A stretch of DNA of 64,000 nt from Lachnospiraceae bacterium (GCA_023663655.1 JAMPGZ010000003.1:1-64000), one strand, 5' to 3'. Counted from the first letter of the stretch, positions 8,660-18,570 are shown. The notes: generated by a model from the letters alone, not told the origin. Made by a program: numbers and translations.

Positions 8660-8781
8660 ATGGGGAGGTCCGCAATTAAGCCGGACCTCCCCATCGCCGT
8701 TTCAACTATTTATTTATGAGAACCTCCTTACCCGGTATCCCTACCCGATAAAGAGGACGAGGGATGTGAAAAAGCGGGTAA
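8660..8781 (-). other. Structured intergenic segment: strong hairpin plus nested stems
   Basis: The 375-base gap between manA and the next gene holds no ORF. At 8660-8694 there is a perfect 13-bp stem (ATGGGGAGGTCCG with its complement) with a 9-base loop; read on the minus strand, GTTTTTC follows two bases later, so it may terminate the minus-strand gene that ends at 8943. At 8728-8781 two nested stems, TTACCCG/CGGGTAA and ATCCCT/AGGGAT, form a second fold. A palindrome AAGTTAATTAACTT lies at 8899-8912. Together this could be a structured 3' UTR or a small RNA. Confidence 0.5.
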
Positions 8782-8942
8782 TTTCACTGTTTTCATTATA
8801 ATAACAACTGAAAACCGTTTGTGGACGAGGGTTTGGAGGCTTTTATGCTCTAAAAACGCTTAAAAAAAGTAAAGGCAATATTGATTTTATACAATAATAA
8901 GTTAATTAACTTAATTGGTTAACTTTTTGTTACGAAATAAAG

Positions 8943-9467
8943 CTATTTCAAGCTCTCGTCAAATTCAGCTTTGATGCGGAATATTTCATCTCTGAATTGA
9001 CATCTCGAAGTGTTGCATCGTTTCAGCACATCGTCAATGCGTCGGTTGAAATAATCCAGCAGATCATTGGAAAACATATAATCGAGCGATTCTTTGAAAA
9101 ATGCGAGCAGTGTGTTTTCTTGTGATTCCTTAAGCCAAAACCGGGAATTGACGGCATATTTTACGATTGCTTCTACGGTGGAGAATTTAAGTTCGGCAAT
9201 CAATTTAGGCGACGGATGCAGGCTTATGAAATCCTTTATCGCTTTCTTACATACAGAAGTCCTGCCTTTGGCTCTGCCTTTTTGTGGAAAGAATTCTTTA
9301 TGTATTATAGCATTGTATTTCTCAAACATTTTATTTTCGTCAGGATTCACATAATATTCCAGATACTCACGGGCTTCTTTTCGTGCATCATATAGTTCGA
9401 GCATGACTTCAATGAGCTGCTCTTTGGTCAATTCTTTGATTTGTTTCTTTAGTGTTGTCTTTGACAT
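8943..9467 (-). CDS. DUF6155-like helical protein
   Basis: A 174-residue, Lys- and Glu-rich cytosolic protein that looks entirely helical. The opening KQIKELTKEQLIEVMLELYDAR (given here in part) and the following REYLEYYVNP resemble the DUF6155 family common in Bacteroidota; that assignment is from memory and needs a profile search. Cysteines occur in RTSVCKKA and RCNTSRCQF. No catalytic motif is recognised. The gene is divergent from the FadL-type barrel gene and has its own minus-strand -7 box at 9487-9494. Confidence 0.7.
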   Translation of the reverse strand: MSKTTLKKQIKELTKEQLIEVMLELYDARKEAREYLEYYVNPDENKMFEKYNAIIHKEFFPQKGRAKGRTSVCKKAIKDFISLHPSPKLIAELKFSTVEAIVKYAVNSRFWLKESQENTLLAFFKESLDYMFSNDLLDYFNRRIDDVLKRCNTSRCQFRDEIFRIKAEFDESLK

Positions 9468-9486
9468 AGTGATGGAGAATGAACGA

Positions 9487-9524
9487 CAAAATTACTCAAG
9501 AATAAATATAAATGCGTAACTTTG
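9487..9524. promoter_or_regulatory. Divergent promoter pair
   Basis: TAATTTTG on the minus strand (9487-9494) serves the DUF6155-like gene. TAACTTTG on the plus strand (9517-9524) lies 29 bases before the outer-membrane barrel gene at 9553. Confidence 0.7.
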
Positions 9525-9552
9525 CAGGCAAAATATTTGAATTATAGAAAAT

Positions 9553-10908
9553 ATGAAGAAGATTTTAACCGGCTTGATTGGTCTTTGTATCTCAGGCTAT
9601 GCAATGGGAGAAGGCTATCAAGTCAACACGTTGAGTGCAAAACAGGGAGGTATGGGACATACCGGAGTCGCACAAAAGCTTGGAGCGGAAAGTATGTATT
9701 TTAACCCTGCCGGAATGGCGTTCATGGATAAAACTCTCGACATATCGGGTAGTGTGAACGGAGTTATGGCTACTGGAAAAGCTAAAATGGACGGCAAGTG
9801 GTATGAAACTGACAATGATGTGAGCACTCCGATGATGGTTGGAGCTGCATTTTCAATTTATGATAATCTAAAAGCGGGAATAAATATCTATACCCCTTAT
9901 GGAAGTAATATCAACTGGACCAACTCATGGCCCGGAGCTATATTGAACCAATCGGTCAAACTCAGCACTTTCACTATTCAGCCGAGTCTTGCCTGGAGAA
10001 TCACTCCGAAGCTTTCTGTAGGAGCCGGACTTATGATTTCGTGGGGTAGTGTAGACTTGAATAAGGGTCTTGTGAACCCGGCGTCGATGGATGCCATGAT
10101 TTCGGGATTAATTGCTATGGGACAACTTCCGGCAGGAACTCCGCTGTTCGGAAGCACTATGCCCGCATCCATCAATCTGACCGGTACTGCCAATGTGGCT
10201 TGCGGAATCAATGTAGGCGCTATGTATGATATTAACGAGCAGTGGACTGTCGGCGCTAACTTCCGTTCAAAAATGACAATGAAAGTCAAGGCAGGTGATG
10301 CCAAGGTTTCATACGCCAATGAGTTGGCTGCCGGAATTCTTGAGTCACAAGTGGGAATTATAAATAGCTCTAATTTCAAGGCTGAGATGCCGATGCCGGC
10401 TGTGGTTACTTTCGGCGTTTCTTATAAGCCTATGAGCAACCTGCTGCTTGCTTTTGACGCTCAGTTCACAGGATGGAAAACTTACAAGGATCTTAACATC
10501 GAATTTCTTGACGAGACTGCATCAAAGTTTGATCAAAATCTTGTGAAGGACTATAAGAATGCCTGGGCATTCCGCGTTGGAGCCCAGTACGGATTGACCA
10601 AACGGTTTGACATCCGTGCCGGATTCATTGTCGATCTTTCACCGGTTAATGACAATTACTATAATCCCGAGACTCCTGGAATGACAAAACTTGAGCCATC
10701 GGTAGGCTTTTCTTTCCGTCCTATCTCTAATCTCTCGATAGACCTCTCGGCATTGTATGTAGCCGGGCTTGGTGTTAATGACGTGAAGTGCAGCTATGCT
10801 GATTTCATCGGCGCTCAATTGCCGGGCGGCAGTGCGGAAAAGACAATCACCGCCGACTATAAGGTTCACGCTTTCGTGCCTTCAATCGGAGTGTCATACT
10901 CTTTCTAA
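9553..10908 (+). CDS. OmpP1/FadL/TodX-type outer membrane transport protein
   Basis: A 451-residue outer-membrane beta-barrel. Residues 1-19 are a signal peptide ending AMG-EG. The following segment with SAKQGGMGHTG and YFNPAGMAFM is the FadL/OmpP1 hallmark, where the N-terminal plug precedes 14 strands; the chain ends with an aromatic residue (SYSF), as barrel proteins do. Family members import hydrophobic compounds such as long-chain fatty acids; the ligand here is unknown. It is 24 bases upstream of the Ca2+ ATPase gene and may be co-transcribed with it. Confidence 0.9.
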   Translation: MKKILTGLIGLCISGYAMGEGYQVNTLSAKQGGMGHTGVAQKLGAESMYFNPAGMAFMDKTLDISGSVNGVMATGKAKMDGKWYETDNDVSTPMMVGAAFSIYDNLKAGINIYTPYGSNINWTNSWPGAILNQSVKLSTFTIQPSLAWRITPKLSVGAGLMISWGSVDLNKGLVNPASMDAMISGLIAMGQLPAGTPLFGSTMPASINLTGTANVACGINVGAMYDINEQWTVGANFRSKMTMKVKAGDAKVSYANELAAGILESQVGIINSSNFKAEMPMPAVVTFGVSYKPMSNLLLAFDAQFTGWKTYKDLNIEFLDETASKFDQNLVKDYKNAWAFRVGAQYGLTKRFDIRAGFIVDLSPVNDNYYNPETPGMTKLEPSVGFSFRPISNLSIDLSALYVAGLGVNDVKCSYADFIGAQLPGGSAEKTITADYKVHAFVPSIGVSYSF

Positions 10909-10932
10909 GATTATTGAAAAATAATAAATTCA

Positions 10933-13626
10933 ATGGCTTTAAAATATATAGGTCTGACTTCTGCACAAGTTGAGGAAAGCCGCAGGATTAATGGAATAAA
11001 TATTCTTACGCCACCGAAGAAAACTCCATTATGGCGACAGTTCCTTGAGAAATTCAAAGATCCTTTGATCATGGTTCTGCTTGTGGCAGGCGCTTTATCG
11101 ATAGGAATTTCAATATATGAATATTACTGTCTTGATGAATCGGGAGCTGTATTTTTTGAGCCATTGGGTATTTTTATAGCTATTTTGCTTGCTACCGGGC
11201 TCGGCTTTATCTTTGAGGTTAAGGCTGAACGTGAATTTGCCATATTGAATCAGGTTAATGATGACGAGCCGGTAGAGGTGATCAGAGATGGCGGTGCCAT
11301 AAGAATCCCTAAAAAGGATGTGGTTGTCGGTGATATTGTGATTCTGTCGGCGGGAGAAGAGATTCCTGCCGACGGTCATCTTCTGGAGGCTACGTCATTA
11401 ATGGTCGACGAGTCTATTCTGACAGGAGAACCGGCTTGTTCAAAGTCGACCGACCCGAGTCACTTTGATGATGATGCCACATTTCCCACTGATGCTGTAA
11501 TGAAAGGCACAAAGGTCATGGAGGGACATGGTGTGTTTGAAGTTACTGCTGTGGGAGATTCCACCGAAAATGGAAAGGTCTATGAAGCGGCAAGCATCGA
11601 TGATTCTATAAGGACCCCTTTAAGCATACAGCTTGATAAACTTGGCAAGCTCATTACAAAGTTGAGCTACACGGTGGGTGTGCTTATTCTTGTGGGTCGG
11701 TGCGTGATGTATTTTGTCGAGGGAACCCCCTTTGACACTATGAAATTCCTTGCCTATTTCCTGCAATCTATAATGATCGCTGTGACACTGGTTGTGGTGT
11801 CAGTGCCTGAAGGATTACCTATGGCGGTGACATTAAGCCTTGCCTATAGCATGCGTAGGATGCTTCGCACTAATAATCTGGTAAGGAAGATGCACGCGTG
11901 TGAGACTATGGGCGCGACAACGGTTATATGTACCGATAAAACAGGGACTCTCACTGAAAATCAGATGCGGCTTGCTGAGACTGATTTTTGCGGTCTTGAA
12001 AGTCAAATGCTTGCCGATAATGATCTGAGCCGAATAATACAAGAAGGTATAGCTGTTAACTCAACGGCTATGCTTGATTTGTCCAATCCTCAGCGTCCGC
12101 AAGTGCTTGGCAATCCTACCGAGGGAGCTTTGATTCTGTGGTTGAAGTCACAAGGTGTGGATTATGCGGAGCTTCGCGGTTCAGTGAACCGTATTGCTGA
12201 GATCCCATTTTCAACCGAACGTAAATATATGGCGACTGAAGTGGAGTCGGCTCTGCTTCCGGGCAAGAAAGTGGTATATGTGAAAGGGGCTCCGGAAATA
12301 GTTCTTGAGATGTGCGCCTCTATCAATGGCGGTGTGAGCAAGACTGCTGTCAATAAAAAACTCTCCGCCTATCAAAGTCAGGCAATGCGTACACTCGGCT
12401 TTGCTTATCAGATTGTTGATGAAGACAAAATGATGATCGACGGGCTGAAACTCAGTGCTGATAATCTTGTGTTCATAGGAGCGGTGGCAATATCCGATCC
12501 GGTGAGAAAAGAGGTTCCTGCGGCGATTAAGGAGTGCATAGATGCCGGAATAACGATTAAGGTTGTGACGGGTGATACACCGGCAACGGCACGGGAAATA
12601 GCACGGAATATAGGACTTTGGACTGACCGTGACAATGACCGGAACATGATAACCGGTCCGGAGTTTGCTGAACTTTCCGATGATGAATTATATGAGCGTG
12701 TCGGCGATTTAAAGATTATTGCGAGGGCGAGACCGCTTGATAAAAAAAGGCTTGTTGAGGCGCTGCAGCACAATGGAGAAGTGGTGGCAGTGACCGGCGA
12801 CGGCACGAATGACGCGCCTGCTTTAAAGACCGCCCACGTGGGGCTATCGATGGGCGACGGCACTTCGGTGGCAAAGGAAGCGAGTGACATAACCATTGTT
12901 GATAATTCATTTGCAAGTATTGGTAAAGCGGTGATGTGGGGCCGCTCACTGTACAAAAATATTCAGCGGTTCATTTTATTCCAGCTTACGGTCAATGTGG
13001 TCGCAAGCCTTATTGTGCTCATCGGGGCATTTACCGGAACGGAATCGCCGCTTACGGTAACTCAGATGCTTTGGGTCAATCTCATTATGGATACTTTTGC
13101 GGCTATGGCTCTCGCGTCGTTGCCTCCATCGGCAGCGGTTATGCGAGATAAACCACGCTCCAGAAACGCGTTTATAATAACCGGGTCGATGAAGCGTAAT
13201 ATACTTTCTGTAGGAGCGCTTTTTACTGCGGTTCTATTGGGAGTGCTTTATGTGTTCCACCATTCTCATGTGGAGAACCTTACATACTTCTTTTCGGAAG
13301 CAGGACATTTAAGCGGCTACCATGGACTGTCGGTTTATGAGCTTAGTCTGTTCTTTACGATATTTGTGTTTCTGCAATTCTGGAATATGTTCAATGCAAG
13401 AGCGTTTGACACCGGCAGGTCGGCATTTCATCTTGCCGGCTGTTCCGAGTTTCTCTTGATTGCAGGCGCTATTTTCATCGGTCAAATTCTGATTGTTGAA
13501 TTCGGAGGAAATATGCTTAATGTCACTCCGATCAATCTGATAGATTGGATCATTATAATCGGTGCCACTTCTATAGTTCTTTGGTTCGGTGAGATATTCC
13601 GTCTTTTTAAGAGCTTATGCAGATGA
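10933..13626 (+). CDS. Calcium-translocating P-type ATPase, PMCA type
   Basis: An 897-residue inner-membrane P2-type ATPase that exports cations, probably Ca2+, using ATP. Visible in order: an N-terminal cation-ATPase domain, two membrane segments, the A-domain with SILTGEP near 160, the membrane motif VPEGLPMAVTLS near 292, the phosphorylation motif CTDKTGTLT with its aspartate near 335, the KGAPE nucleotide-binding motif near 454, the hinge TGDGTNDAP near 622, and about six C-terminal helices. Length and motifs match bacterial PMCA-like pumps. PEGLP rather than CPC argues against a heavy-metal pump. No regulator is adjacent. Confidence 0.93.
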   Translation: MALKYIGLTSAQVEESRRINGINILTPPKKTPLWRQFLEKFKDPLIMVLLVAGALSIGISIYEYYCLDESGAVFFEPLGIFIAILLATGLGFIFEVKAEREFAILNQVNDDEPVEVIRDGGAIRIPKKDVVVGDIVILSAGEEIPADGHLLEATSLMVDESILTGEPACSKSTDPSHFDDDATFPTDAVMKGTKVMEGHGVFEVTAVGDSTENGKVYEAASIDDSIRTPLSIQLDKLGKLITKLSYTVGVLILVGRCVMYFVEGTPFDTMKFLAYFLQSIMIAVTLVVVSVPEGLPMAVTLSLAYSMRRMLRTNNLVRKMHACETMGATTVICTDKTGTLTENQMRLAETDFCGLESQMLADNDLSRIIQEGIAVNSTAMLDLSNPQRPQVLGNPTEGALILWLKSQGVDYAELRGSVNRIAEIPFSTERKYMATEVESALLPGKKVVYVKGAPEIVLEMCASINGGVSKTAVNKKLSAYQSQAMRTLGFAYQIVDEDKMMIDGLKLSADNLVFIGAVAISDPVRKEVPAAIKECIDAGITIKVVTGDTPATAREIARNIGLWTDRDNDRNMITGPEFAELSDDELYERVGDLKIIARARPLDKKRLVEALQHNGEVVAVTGDGTNDAPALKTAHVGLSMGDGTSVAKEASDITIVDNSFASIGKAVMWGRSLYKNIQRFILFQLTVNVVASLIVLIGAFTGTESPLTVTQMLWVNLIMDTFAAMALASLPPSAAVMRDKPRSRNAFIITGSMKRNILSVGALFTAVLLGVLYVFHHSHVENLTYFFSEAGHLSGYHGLSVYELSLFFTIFVFLQFWNMFNARAFDTGRSAFHLAGCSEFLLIAGAIFIGQILIVEFGGNMLNVTPINLIDWIIIIGATSIVLWFGEIFRLFKSLCR

Positions 13627-13733
13627 AACCGTCATGAGCATTGATATGCCGCATTGTCATGAGTGTTGAAATTTTGATGGGTTTTAACGGCAAGTGAATT
13701 ACGAAAAAATTTGCACAAGCGTAGGGGAAATCG

Positions 13734-13741
13734 TATATTTG
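13734..13741 (+). promoter_or_regulatory. -7 box for the pyrB operon
   Basis: TATATTTG lies 25 bases before pyrB. The leader is too short for a pyrimidine attenuator, and none is seen. Confidence 0.75.
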
Positions 13742-13766
13742 CACCAACATAAACAGTCCAACAGCG

Positions 13767-14690
13767 ATGAACAGAAACAGTCTTGTATCCATATCCGATA
13801 TAGGGAAGGATGAGATAATGCGTTTGCTACGACAGGCGAGTTATTTTGAAGCTAATCCCAATCAGCGTATTCTTCAGGGAAAGGTCGTGGCGACATTGTT
13901 TTTTGAGCCGTCGACACGCACACGGTTGAGTTTTGAAACTGCGGTAAACCGCCTCGGCGGTCGCATTATCGGATTTTCTGACGCGAGCACCACAAGCTCG
14001 TCAAAAGGGGAGACTCTGAAAGATACAATCAAGATGGTGAGCAATTACGCCGATCTGATTGTAATGAGACATTATCTTGAAGGTGCGGCGCGATATGCCA
14101 CTGAGGTGACGGATGTGCCGGTGATTAATGCCGGTGATGGAGCCAATCAGCATCCTACTCAGACCATGCTCGACTTGTATTCAATATACAAAACGCAAGG
14201 CACACTTGACAATCTTACCATAACCATGGTCGGAGATTTGAAATATGGCAGAACGGTCCACTCTCTGTTGATGGCGTTGCAATATTTTAATCCCACGTTC
14301 AATTTCATCGCTTGTAAGGAGCTTGAGATGCCGCGTGAGTATATAAGATTCTGCGATGAACATGGAATCAAGTATAATGAGTATCGCGATTTCACCCCTG
14401 AAGTGATAAACAACACCGATATACTCTACATGACCCGAGTGCAGCGCGAACGCTTCACTGACATCATGGAGTATGAAAAAGTGAAGGACTTGTACAATCT
14501 AAATGTGAAGATGCTGGAAGGCTCGCGTGACAATCTCCGTGTGCTCCATCCGCTGCCTCGCGTGAATGAGATCGACCAGGATGTGGATGACAGCCCCAAG
14601 GCATACTACTTCCAACAGGCTAAGAACGGTTTATATGCCCGTCAGGCTATTATTTGCCGGGCATTAGGTATTGATGTCCCTGAAAATTGA
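13767..14690 (+). CDS. pyrB: Aspartate carbamoyltransferase, catalytic subunit
   Basis: A 307-residue catalytic chain that joins carbamoyl phosphate and aspartate in the second step of de novo pyrimidine synthesis. The carbamoyl-phosphate motif [12 protein letters not shown] is at about 48-59, and HPTQTMLD near 129 and HPLPRVNEI near 262 complete the active site. Length equals that of E. coli PyrB (about 311). It is followed immediately by pyrI, so the enzyme is probably the allosteric class-B holoenzyme, c6r6. It is the first gene of a co-oriented run ending at the acyltransferase gene. Confidence 0.97.
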   Translation: MNRNSLVSISDIGKDEIMRLLRQASYFEANPNQRILQGKVVATLFFEPSTRTRLSFETAVNRLGGRIIGFSDASTTSSSKGETLKDTIKMVSNYADLIVMRHYLEGAARYATEVTDVPVINAGDGANQHPTQTMLDLYSIYKTQGTLDNLTITMVGDLKYGRTVHSLLMALQYFNPTFNFIACKELEMPREYIRFCDEHGIKYNEYRDFTPEVINNTDILYMTRVQRERFTDIMEYEKVKDLYNLNVKMLEGSRDNLRVLHPLPRVNEIDQDVDDSPKAYYFQQAKNGLYARQAIICRALGIDVPEN

Positions 14691-14694
14691 TGAT

Positions 14695-15156
14695 ATGGCA
14701 CCGAATAAAAAAGAATTGGCAGTAGCCGCGTTGCAGAACGGCACAGTGATTGACCGTATTCCTGCTCAGATGCTTTTCAAGGCTGTCGAAATTTTGGGCA
14801 TTGAGAAGCTTGACAAGAGTATTACCATCGGTAATAATCTTCAGTCAAAGAAACTTGGAACCAAAGGGATAATAAAGGTTGCCGATACTTTCTTTCCCGA
14901 GGATGTGATAAACAGAATCGCTCTGATTGCTCCGTCGGCAAAGATTAATATCATCAGAGATTTTGAGGTGGTGGAAAAATATTGCGTTTCGTTGCCTGAT
15001 GAGATAGTGGGTATCGTGAAATGCAAGAATCCTAAATGTATCACCAATAATGAGCCGATGAAGACGCGCTTTACGGTCATCGATCATGAGGCGCGGATCA
15101 TAAGGTGTAACTATTGCGGACATATTGTCAGCGCAAAAGAGGCTGACATTAAATAA
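14695..15156 (+). CDS. pyrI: Aspartate carbamoyltransferase, regulatory subunit
   Basis: The regulatory chain, binding CTP or ATP and stabilising the PyrB trimers. The zinc site is complete: CKNPKC and CNYC in the C-terminal third, four cysteines as in E. coli. An upstream in-frame TTG (14671) or ATG (14674) would overlap pyrB, but the start at 14695 ([10 protein letters not shown]) gives 153 residues, exactly the E. coli length and the usual N-terminus, and is preferred. Only four bases separate it from the pyrB stop codon, consistent with coupled 1:1 expression. Confidence 0.96.
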   Translation: MAPNKKELAVAALQNGTVIDRIPAQMLFKAVEILGIEKLDKSITIGNNLQSKKLGTKGIIKVADTFFPEDVINRIALIAPSAKINIIRDFEVVEKYCVSLPDEIVGIVKCKNPKCITNNEPMKTRFTVIDHEARIIRCNYCGHIVSAKEADIK

Positions 15157-15171
15157 TAAGGTCTCGGAAGT

Positions 15172-15741
15172 ATGTCAAAGCAGAGTTGGCGTCCCGGCAC
15201 AATGGTATATCCGGTTCCTGCGGTATTGGTCACTTGCGGTGAATCGGTAGAGAATAGCAACATGATAACAGTAGCATGGACGGGGACTATATGCTCTGAT
15301 CCTGCGATGTGCTATATCTCAGTGCGTCCATCGCGGCACAGTTATGAGATGATAAAGAACTCGATGGAGTTCACCATTAATCTTACTACTGTCGACATGG
15401 CTCGCGCTACTGACTGGGCGGGTGTTAAGTCAGGAAAAGACTTTGACAAATGGAAAGAGACTGGACTCACACCGATTGCCGGTGAAAAGGTCGCGTGTCC
15501 TTACATTAAGGAATCGCCATTGAGCATCGAGTGCCGGGTGAAAGAGATTATAAAACTTGGCACCCATGATATGTTTATTGCGGAAGTGATAAACATTCTT
15601 GCCGAAGAATCCTTGATCGACAGTGACACAGGCGCATTCAGGCTTGATAAGGCAGGTCTCATGGCGTATAGCCATGGCGCTTATTATGAGCTCGGAAAAG
15701 AGATAGGCAGATTCGGCTGGTCGGTAAAAAAGAAAAAATAA
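15172..15741 (+). CDS. Flavin reductase family protein (FMN-binding)
   Basis: A 189-residue FMN-binding split-barrel protein. The opening WRPGTMVYPVPAVLVTC and the following NMITVAWTGTICSDP segment are typical of the flavin-reductase-like or flavoredoxin subgroup in anaerobes, where FMN is bound non-covalently and the protein moves electrons, sometimes NAD(P)H-dependent. The substrate is unknown. It lies 15 bases after pyrI and 18 before glyA, so it is inside the operon. A functional link to pyrimidine synthesis is not established. Confidence 0.87.
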   Translation: MSKQSWRPGTMVYPVPAVLVTCGESVENSNMITVAWTGTICSDPAMCYISVRPSRHSYEMIKNSMEFTINLTTVDMARATDWAGVKSGKDFDKWKETGLTPIAGEKVACPYIKESPLSIECRVKEIIKLGTHDMFIAEVINILAEESLIDSDTGAFRLDKAGLMAYSHGAYYELGKEIGRFGWSVKKKK

Positions 15742-15759
15742 CAACATTATAATATTTAT

Positions 15760-17043
15760 TTGATGGAAAGAGACAAACAGATTTTTGACATCATTGAACG
15801 CGAACATCAGCGTCAAAAGCATGGAATTGAGCTTATTGCTTCGGAAAATTTTGTGAGTGACCAGGTTATGCAGGCTATGGGTTCTTGCTTGACCAACAAG
15901 TATGCCGAAGGTTATCCCGGCCACCGTTATTATGGCGGCTGTCAGGTAGTGGATGAGGCTGAATCGCTCGCTATCGAACGAGTTAAAAAACTATTTGGCG
16001 CCGAATATGCCAATGTGCAGCCTCACTCAGGCGCTCAGGCAAATATGGCTGTATTTATGGCTTGCCTTAAACCGGGCGACAAATTCCTGGGATTGAATCT
16101 TTCTCACGGAGGTCATTTATCTCACGGAAGTCCTGTGAATTTCTCAGGTCTCGTGTTCCAGGCTCTTGAATATAATGTTAAAGAGGATACCGGATTGGTT
16201 GACTATGATCAAATGGAGGAGATAGCTTTACGCGAACGTCCGAAATTGATAGTAGGTGGAGCCAGCGCTTATTCACGTGAGTGGGATTATGCCCGTATGC
16301 GTGCTATTGCCGATAAAATTGGCGCGATATTGATGATTGACATGGCTCACCCTGCCGGTCTTATTGCAGCCGGTCTGCTTGACAATCCCGTTAAATACGC
16401 CCACATCGTTACTTCAACCACTCATAAGACCTTGCGCGGACCTCGCGGTGGTATTATCCTTATGGGTAAGGATTTTGATAATCCATGGGGTAAAACCAAT
16501 CCCAAGGGTGAAATACGCAAAATGTCGGCGCTTCTTGACTCGGCTGTATTCCCCGGTGTGCAGGGCGGACCGCTCGAACACGTTATTGCAGCAAAGGCTG
16601 TAGCATTTGGTGAAGCACTCGATCCTTCGTTCAAGGAGTACCAGCTTCAAGTTAAAAAGAACGCTGCCGCCATGGCAAAAGCATTGATTGAAAAGGGCTA
16701 CAAGATTGTATCAGGAGGAACCGACAATCACTGCATCCTTGTTGACCTTCGCACCAAGTTCCCTGAGTTGACAGGAAAGGTTGCAGAAAAGGCGCTTGTT
16801 GACGCTGACATCACTGCAAATAAGAATATGGTTCCGTTTGATTCACGCAGTCCGTTCCAGACTTCGGGCATCCGTTTGGGCACTCCTGCTATCACTACTC
16901 GTGGAGCTAAGGAGGACATGATGGTTGAGATTGTAGAGTTGATCGATGCAGTTCTTTCTGCTCATGACAATCCTCAGGTGATTGCTGAAGTTAAGGCTAA
17001 GGTGAATGCCATGATGGAGAATTACCCGATGTTTGCTTATTAA
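15760..17043 (+). CDS. glyA: Serine hydroxymethyltransferase
   Basis: A 427-residue PLP enzyme converting serine and tetrahydrofolate to glycine and 5,10-methylene-THF, the main source of one-carbon units. The N-terminal [13 protein letters not shown] (about 26-38), the HSGAQAN segment and the PLP-lysine motif [12 protein letters not shown] near 226-237 are intact, and length matches the family. Cytosolic, homodimeric or tetrameric. Its position in the pyrB run puts one-carbon supply beside pyrimidine synthesis. The 3' end is followed 13 bases on by the acyltransferase start. Confidence 0.97.
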   Translation: MMERDKQIFDIIEREHQRQKHGIELIASENFVSDQVMQAMGSCLTNKYAEGYPGHRYYGGCQVVDEAESLAIERVKKLFGAEYANVQPHSGAQANMAVFMACLKPGDKFLGLNLSHGGHLSHGSPVNFSGLVFQALEYNVKEDTGLVDYDQMEEIALRERPKLIVGGASAYSREWDYARMRAIADKIGAILMIDMAHPAGLIAAGLLDNPVKYAHIVTSTTHKTLRGPRGGIILMGKDFDNPWGKTNPKGEIRKMSALLDSAVFPGVQGGPLEHVIAAKAVAFGEALDPSFKEYQLQVKKNAAAMAKALIEKGYKIVSGGTDNHCILVDLRTKFPELTGKVAEKALVDADITANKNMVPFDSRSPFQTSGIRLGTPAITTRGAKEDMMVEIVELIDAVLSAHDNPQVIAEVKAKVNAMMENYPMFAY

Positions 17044-17056
17044 TTTTATAACTGCC

Positions 17057-17785
17057 GTGAAATTGTTCCTGTATCGCATATATCAGATTTTTATTATGGC
17101 GCCGATACTGTTGGTCGCCACAATATTAACCGCGTCAATAACCATTATATTGAGCATGGTAGGTATGGGGCGTTGGGCAGGATACTTTTTCCCTCATTGG
17201 TGGGCGCGCTTGTTTTGCGCGCTCACTTTTGTGAGGGTCACTGTGGTTGGCAGGGAAAATATCGATTCCGGAACATCATACGTGTTTGTCGCTAATCATC
17301 AGGGTGCATACGACATATTTTCTATCTACGGATATCTTAATCACCAGTTCCGCTGGATGATGAAGAAGGCATTGGAAAAGATTCCGTTGGTGGGATACTC
17401 TTGCAAGGTGTCGGGACATATAATGGTTGATAATTCTACGCCTGCATCGACAAGAGAGACTTTGGAGAAGGCTGAAAAGCAGTTACAAGGGGGTATGTCG
17501 CTTGTGGTTTTCCCTGAAGGAGCGCGTACATGGGATGGAAAAATGCGACCGTTCAAGCGAGGAGCCTACCGTCTTGCCGTAGAGTTCGGGCTTCCGGTAG
17601 TGCCAATAACTATCAACGGCGCATTTGATGTCATGCCTCGGTTTAAGAAAATACCGATGTATGGTCACATAACATTGACTATACATAAGCCTATCGAGGC
17701 GGTCGATGGGATCCATGACTTGCCGCTGTTAATGAATGAAAGCTTTGAGGCTATTCACTCATCTTTGGATTCAAAATACGCTTGA
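17057..17785 (+). CDS. 1-acyl-sn-glycerol-3-phosphate acyltransferase (PlsC-like)
   Basis: A membrane-associated acyltransferase of about 242 residues that acylates lysophosphatidic acid or a related lysolipid. An N-terminal transmembrane segment is followed by the PlsC motifs NHQGAYDIF (an NHxxxxD box) and FPEGAR. The start is uncertain: the in-frame GTG at 17057 gives the N-terminus usual in Bacteroidales (KLFLYRIYQ); ATG at 17096 would shorten it by 13 residues, and a TTG at 17033 would overlap glyA. It is last in the pyrB operon. Substrate specificity cannot be read from the sequence. Confidence 0.88.
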   Translation: MKLFLYRIYQIFIMAPILLVATILTASITIILSMVGMGRWAGYFFPHWWARLFCALTFVRVTVVGRENIDSGTSYVFVANHQGAYDIFSIYGYLNHQFRWMMKKALEKIPLVGYSCKVSGHIMVDNSTPASTRETLEKAEKQLQGGMSLVVFPEGARTWDGKMRPFKRGAYRLAVEFGLPVVPITINGAFDVMPRFKKIPMYGHITLTIHKPIEAVDGIHDLPLLMNESFEAIHSSLDSKYA

Positions 17786-17862
17786 TCGCGGCATAATCGT
17801 GCGATGCAAATTTTTTAACCTATAAAATTGCCGCTTTTCACTTTTGTATATCGGAATTTTAT

Positions 17863-17870
17863 TATCTTCG
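17863..17870 (+). promoter_or_regulatory. -7 box for the pRiA4-ORF3-like gene
   Basis: TATCTTCG differs from the TAnnTTTG consensus at one position and lies 67 bases before the gene. Confidence 0.5.
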
Positions 17871-17937
17871 CAGTGTGAAATCATATTTGCAAACTGATTT
17901 CATAGCAGCATTTTCTTAACGATAAAAATATACAGTT

Positions 17938-18489
17938 ATGATATTCAATTTTCGACTTGTGTCAGATGAAGTGGATAATTTCAGACGAGAGATAAATATT
18001 GACGCTGACGCCACTTTCCTTGATCTCCGCAATGCGATTTGCGATTCAGTGGGATATGACAAGAATCAGATGTGTTCTTTTTTCTTATGTGATGAAAATT
18101 GGGAGAAAGGACATGAGATAACATTGGAGGATATGGGTTCTGACTCTGATGAAGAGATATACCTCATGGATGAGACTGTGCTCAGTGATTATCTTGATGA
18201 CGGGGATCGCATGATTTTTGTGTTTGATTACATGACCGACCGTTGCTTCTTTATCGAATTGAAGAAGAGCATCCCGGGTAAAAATCTTAAAGATCCGGTG
18301 TGTGTGGCATCAATGGGTACTCCTCCTCCGCAGATTATGGATATCGATGAGTTTGAAGCTAAAAGCGCTCCTGTGGTGCGAGGCGGAGATGATGATTTCG
18401 ACGAAGATTTCTATGGCAGCGACGGCTATAGCGATGATGAATTTGATGCTGCCGGATTTGATGAAATGACATTTGATGAGAATATGTAG
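17938..18489 (+). CDS. Plasmid pRiA4b ORF-3-like family protein with acidic tail
   Basis: A 183-residue cytosolic protein. Residues 1-125 resemble the PRiA4_ORF3 fold: FNFRLVSDEV, a TFLDLRNAICDSVGY helix, and FVFDYMTDRCFFIEL, matching the family's Y-x-F-R-V, aLHxaI and YdfGDxW landmarks. The last 50 residues are extremely acidic (Asp/Glu with Gly and Phe), unlike classical members. The family was first seen on plasmids and in transposon passengers, but it is chromosomal and common in Bacteroidota; its biochemical role is unknown. A symmetrical terminator follows. Confidence 0.7.
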   Translation: MIFNFRLVSDEVDNFRREINIDADATFLDLRNAICDSVGYDKNQMCSFFLCDENWEKGHEITLEDMGSDSDEEIYLMDETVLSDYLDDGDRMIFVFDYMTDRCFFIELKKSIPGKNLKDPVCVASMGTPPPQIMDIDEFEAKSAPVVRGGDDDFDEDFYGSDGYSDDEFDAAGFDEMTFDENM

Positions 18490-18513
18490 TAATATCACAT
18501 ATTTGTGAAGGCA

Positions 18514-18547
18514 AAAGAAAAGCCGGTCAATTGACCGGCTTTTCTTT
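18514..18547. terminator. Bidirectional terminator
   Basis: The palindrome GCCGGTCAATTGACCGGC is flanked by A-rich and T-rich arms (AAAGAAAA and TTTTCTTT), so it can end both the plus-strand gene before it and fmt, which converges from the right. Confidence 0.9.
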
Positions 18548-18570
18548 GTTTAAAGTGACAGGCTATTGGA

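Noticed and set aside
12408-12956. Long minus-strand ORF opposite the Ca2+ ATPase gene
   Set aside because: It lies fully antisense to strongly motif-bearing coding sequence, with Ser/Pro/Ala-rich translation typical of shadow frames and no promoter box.
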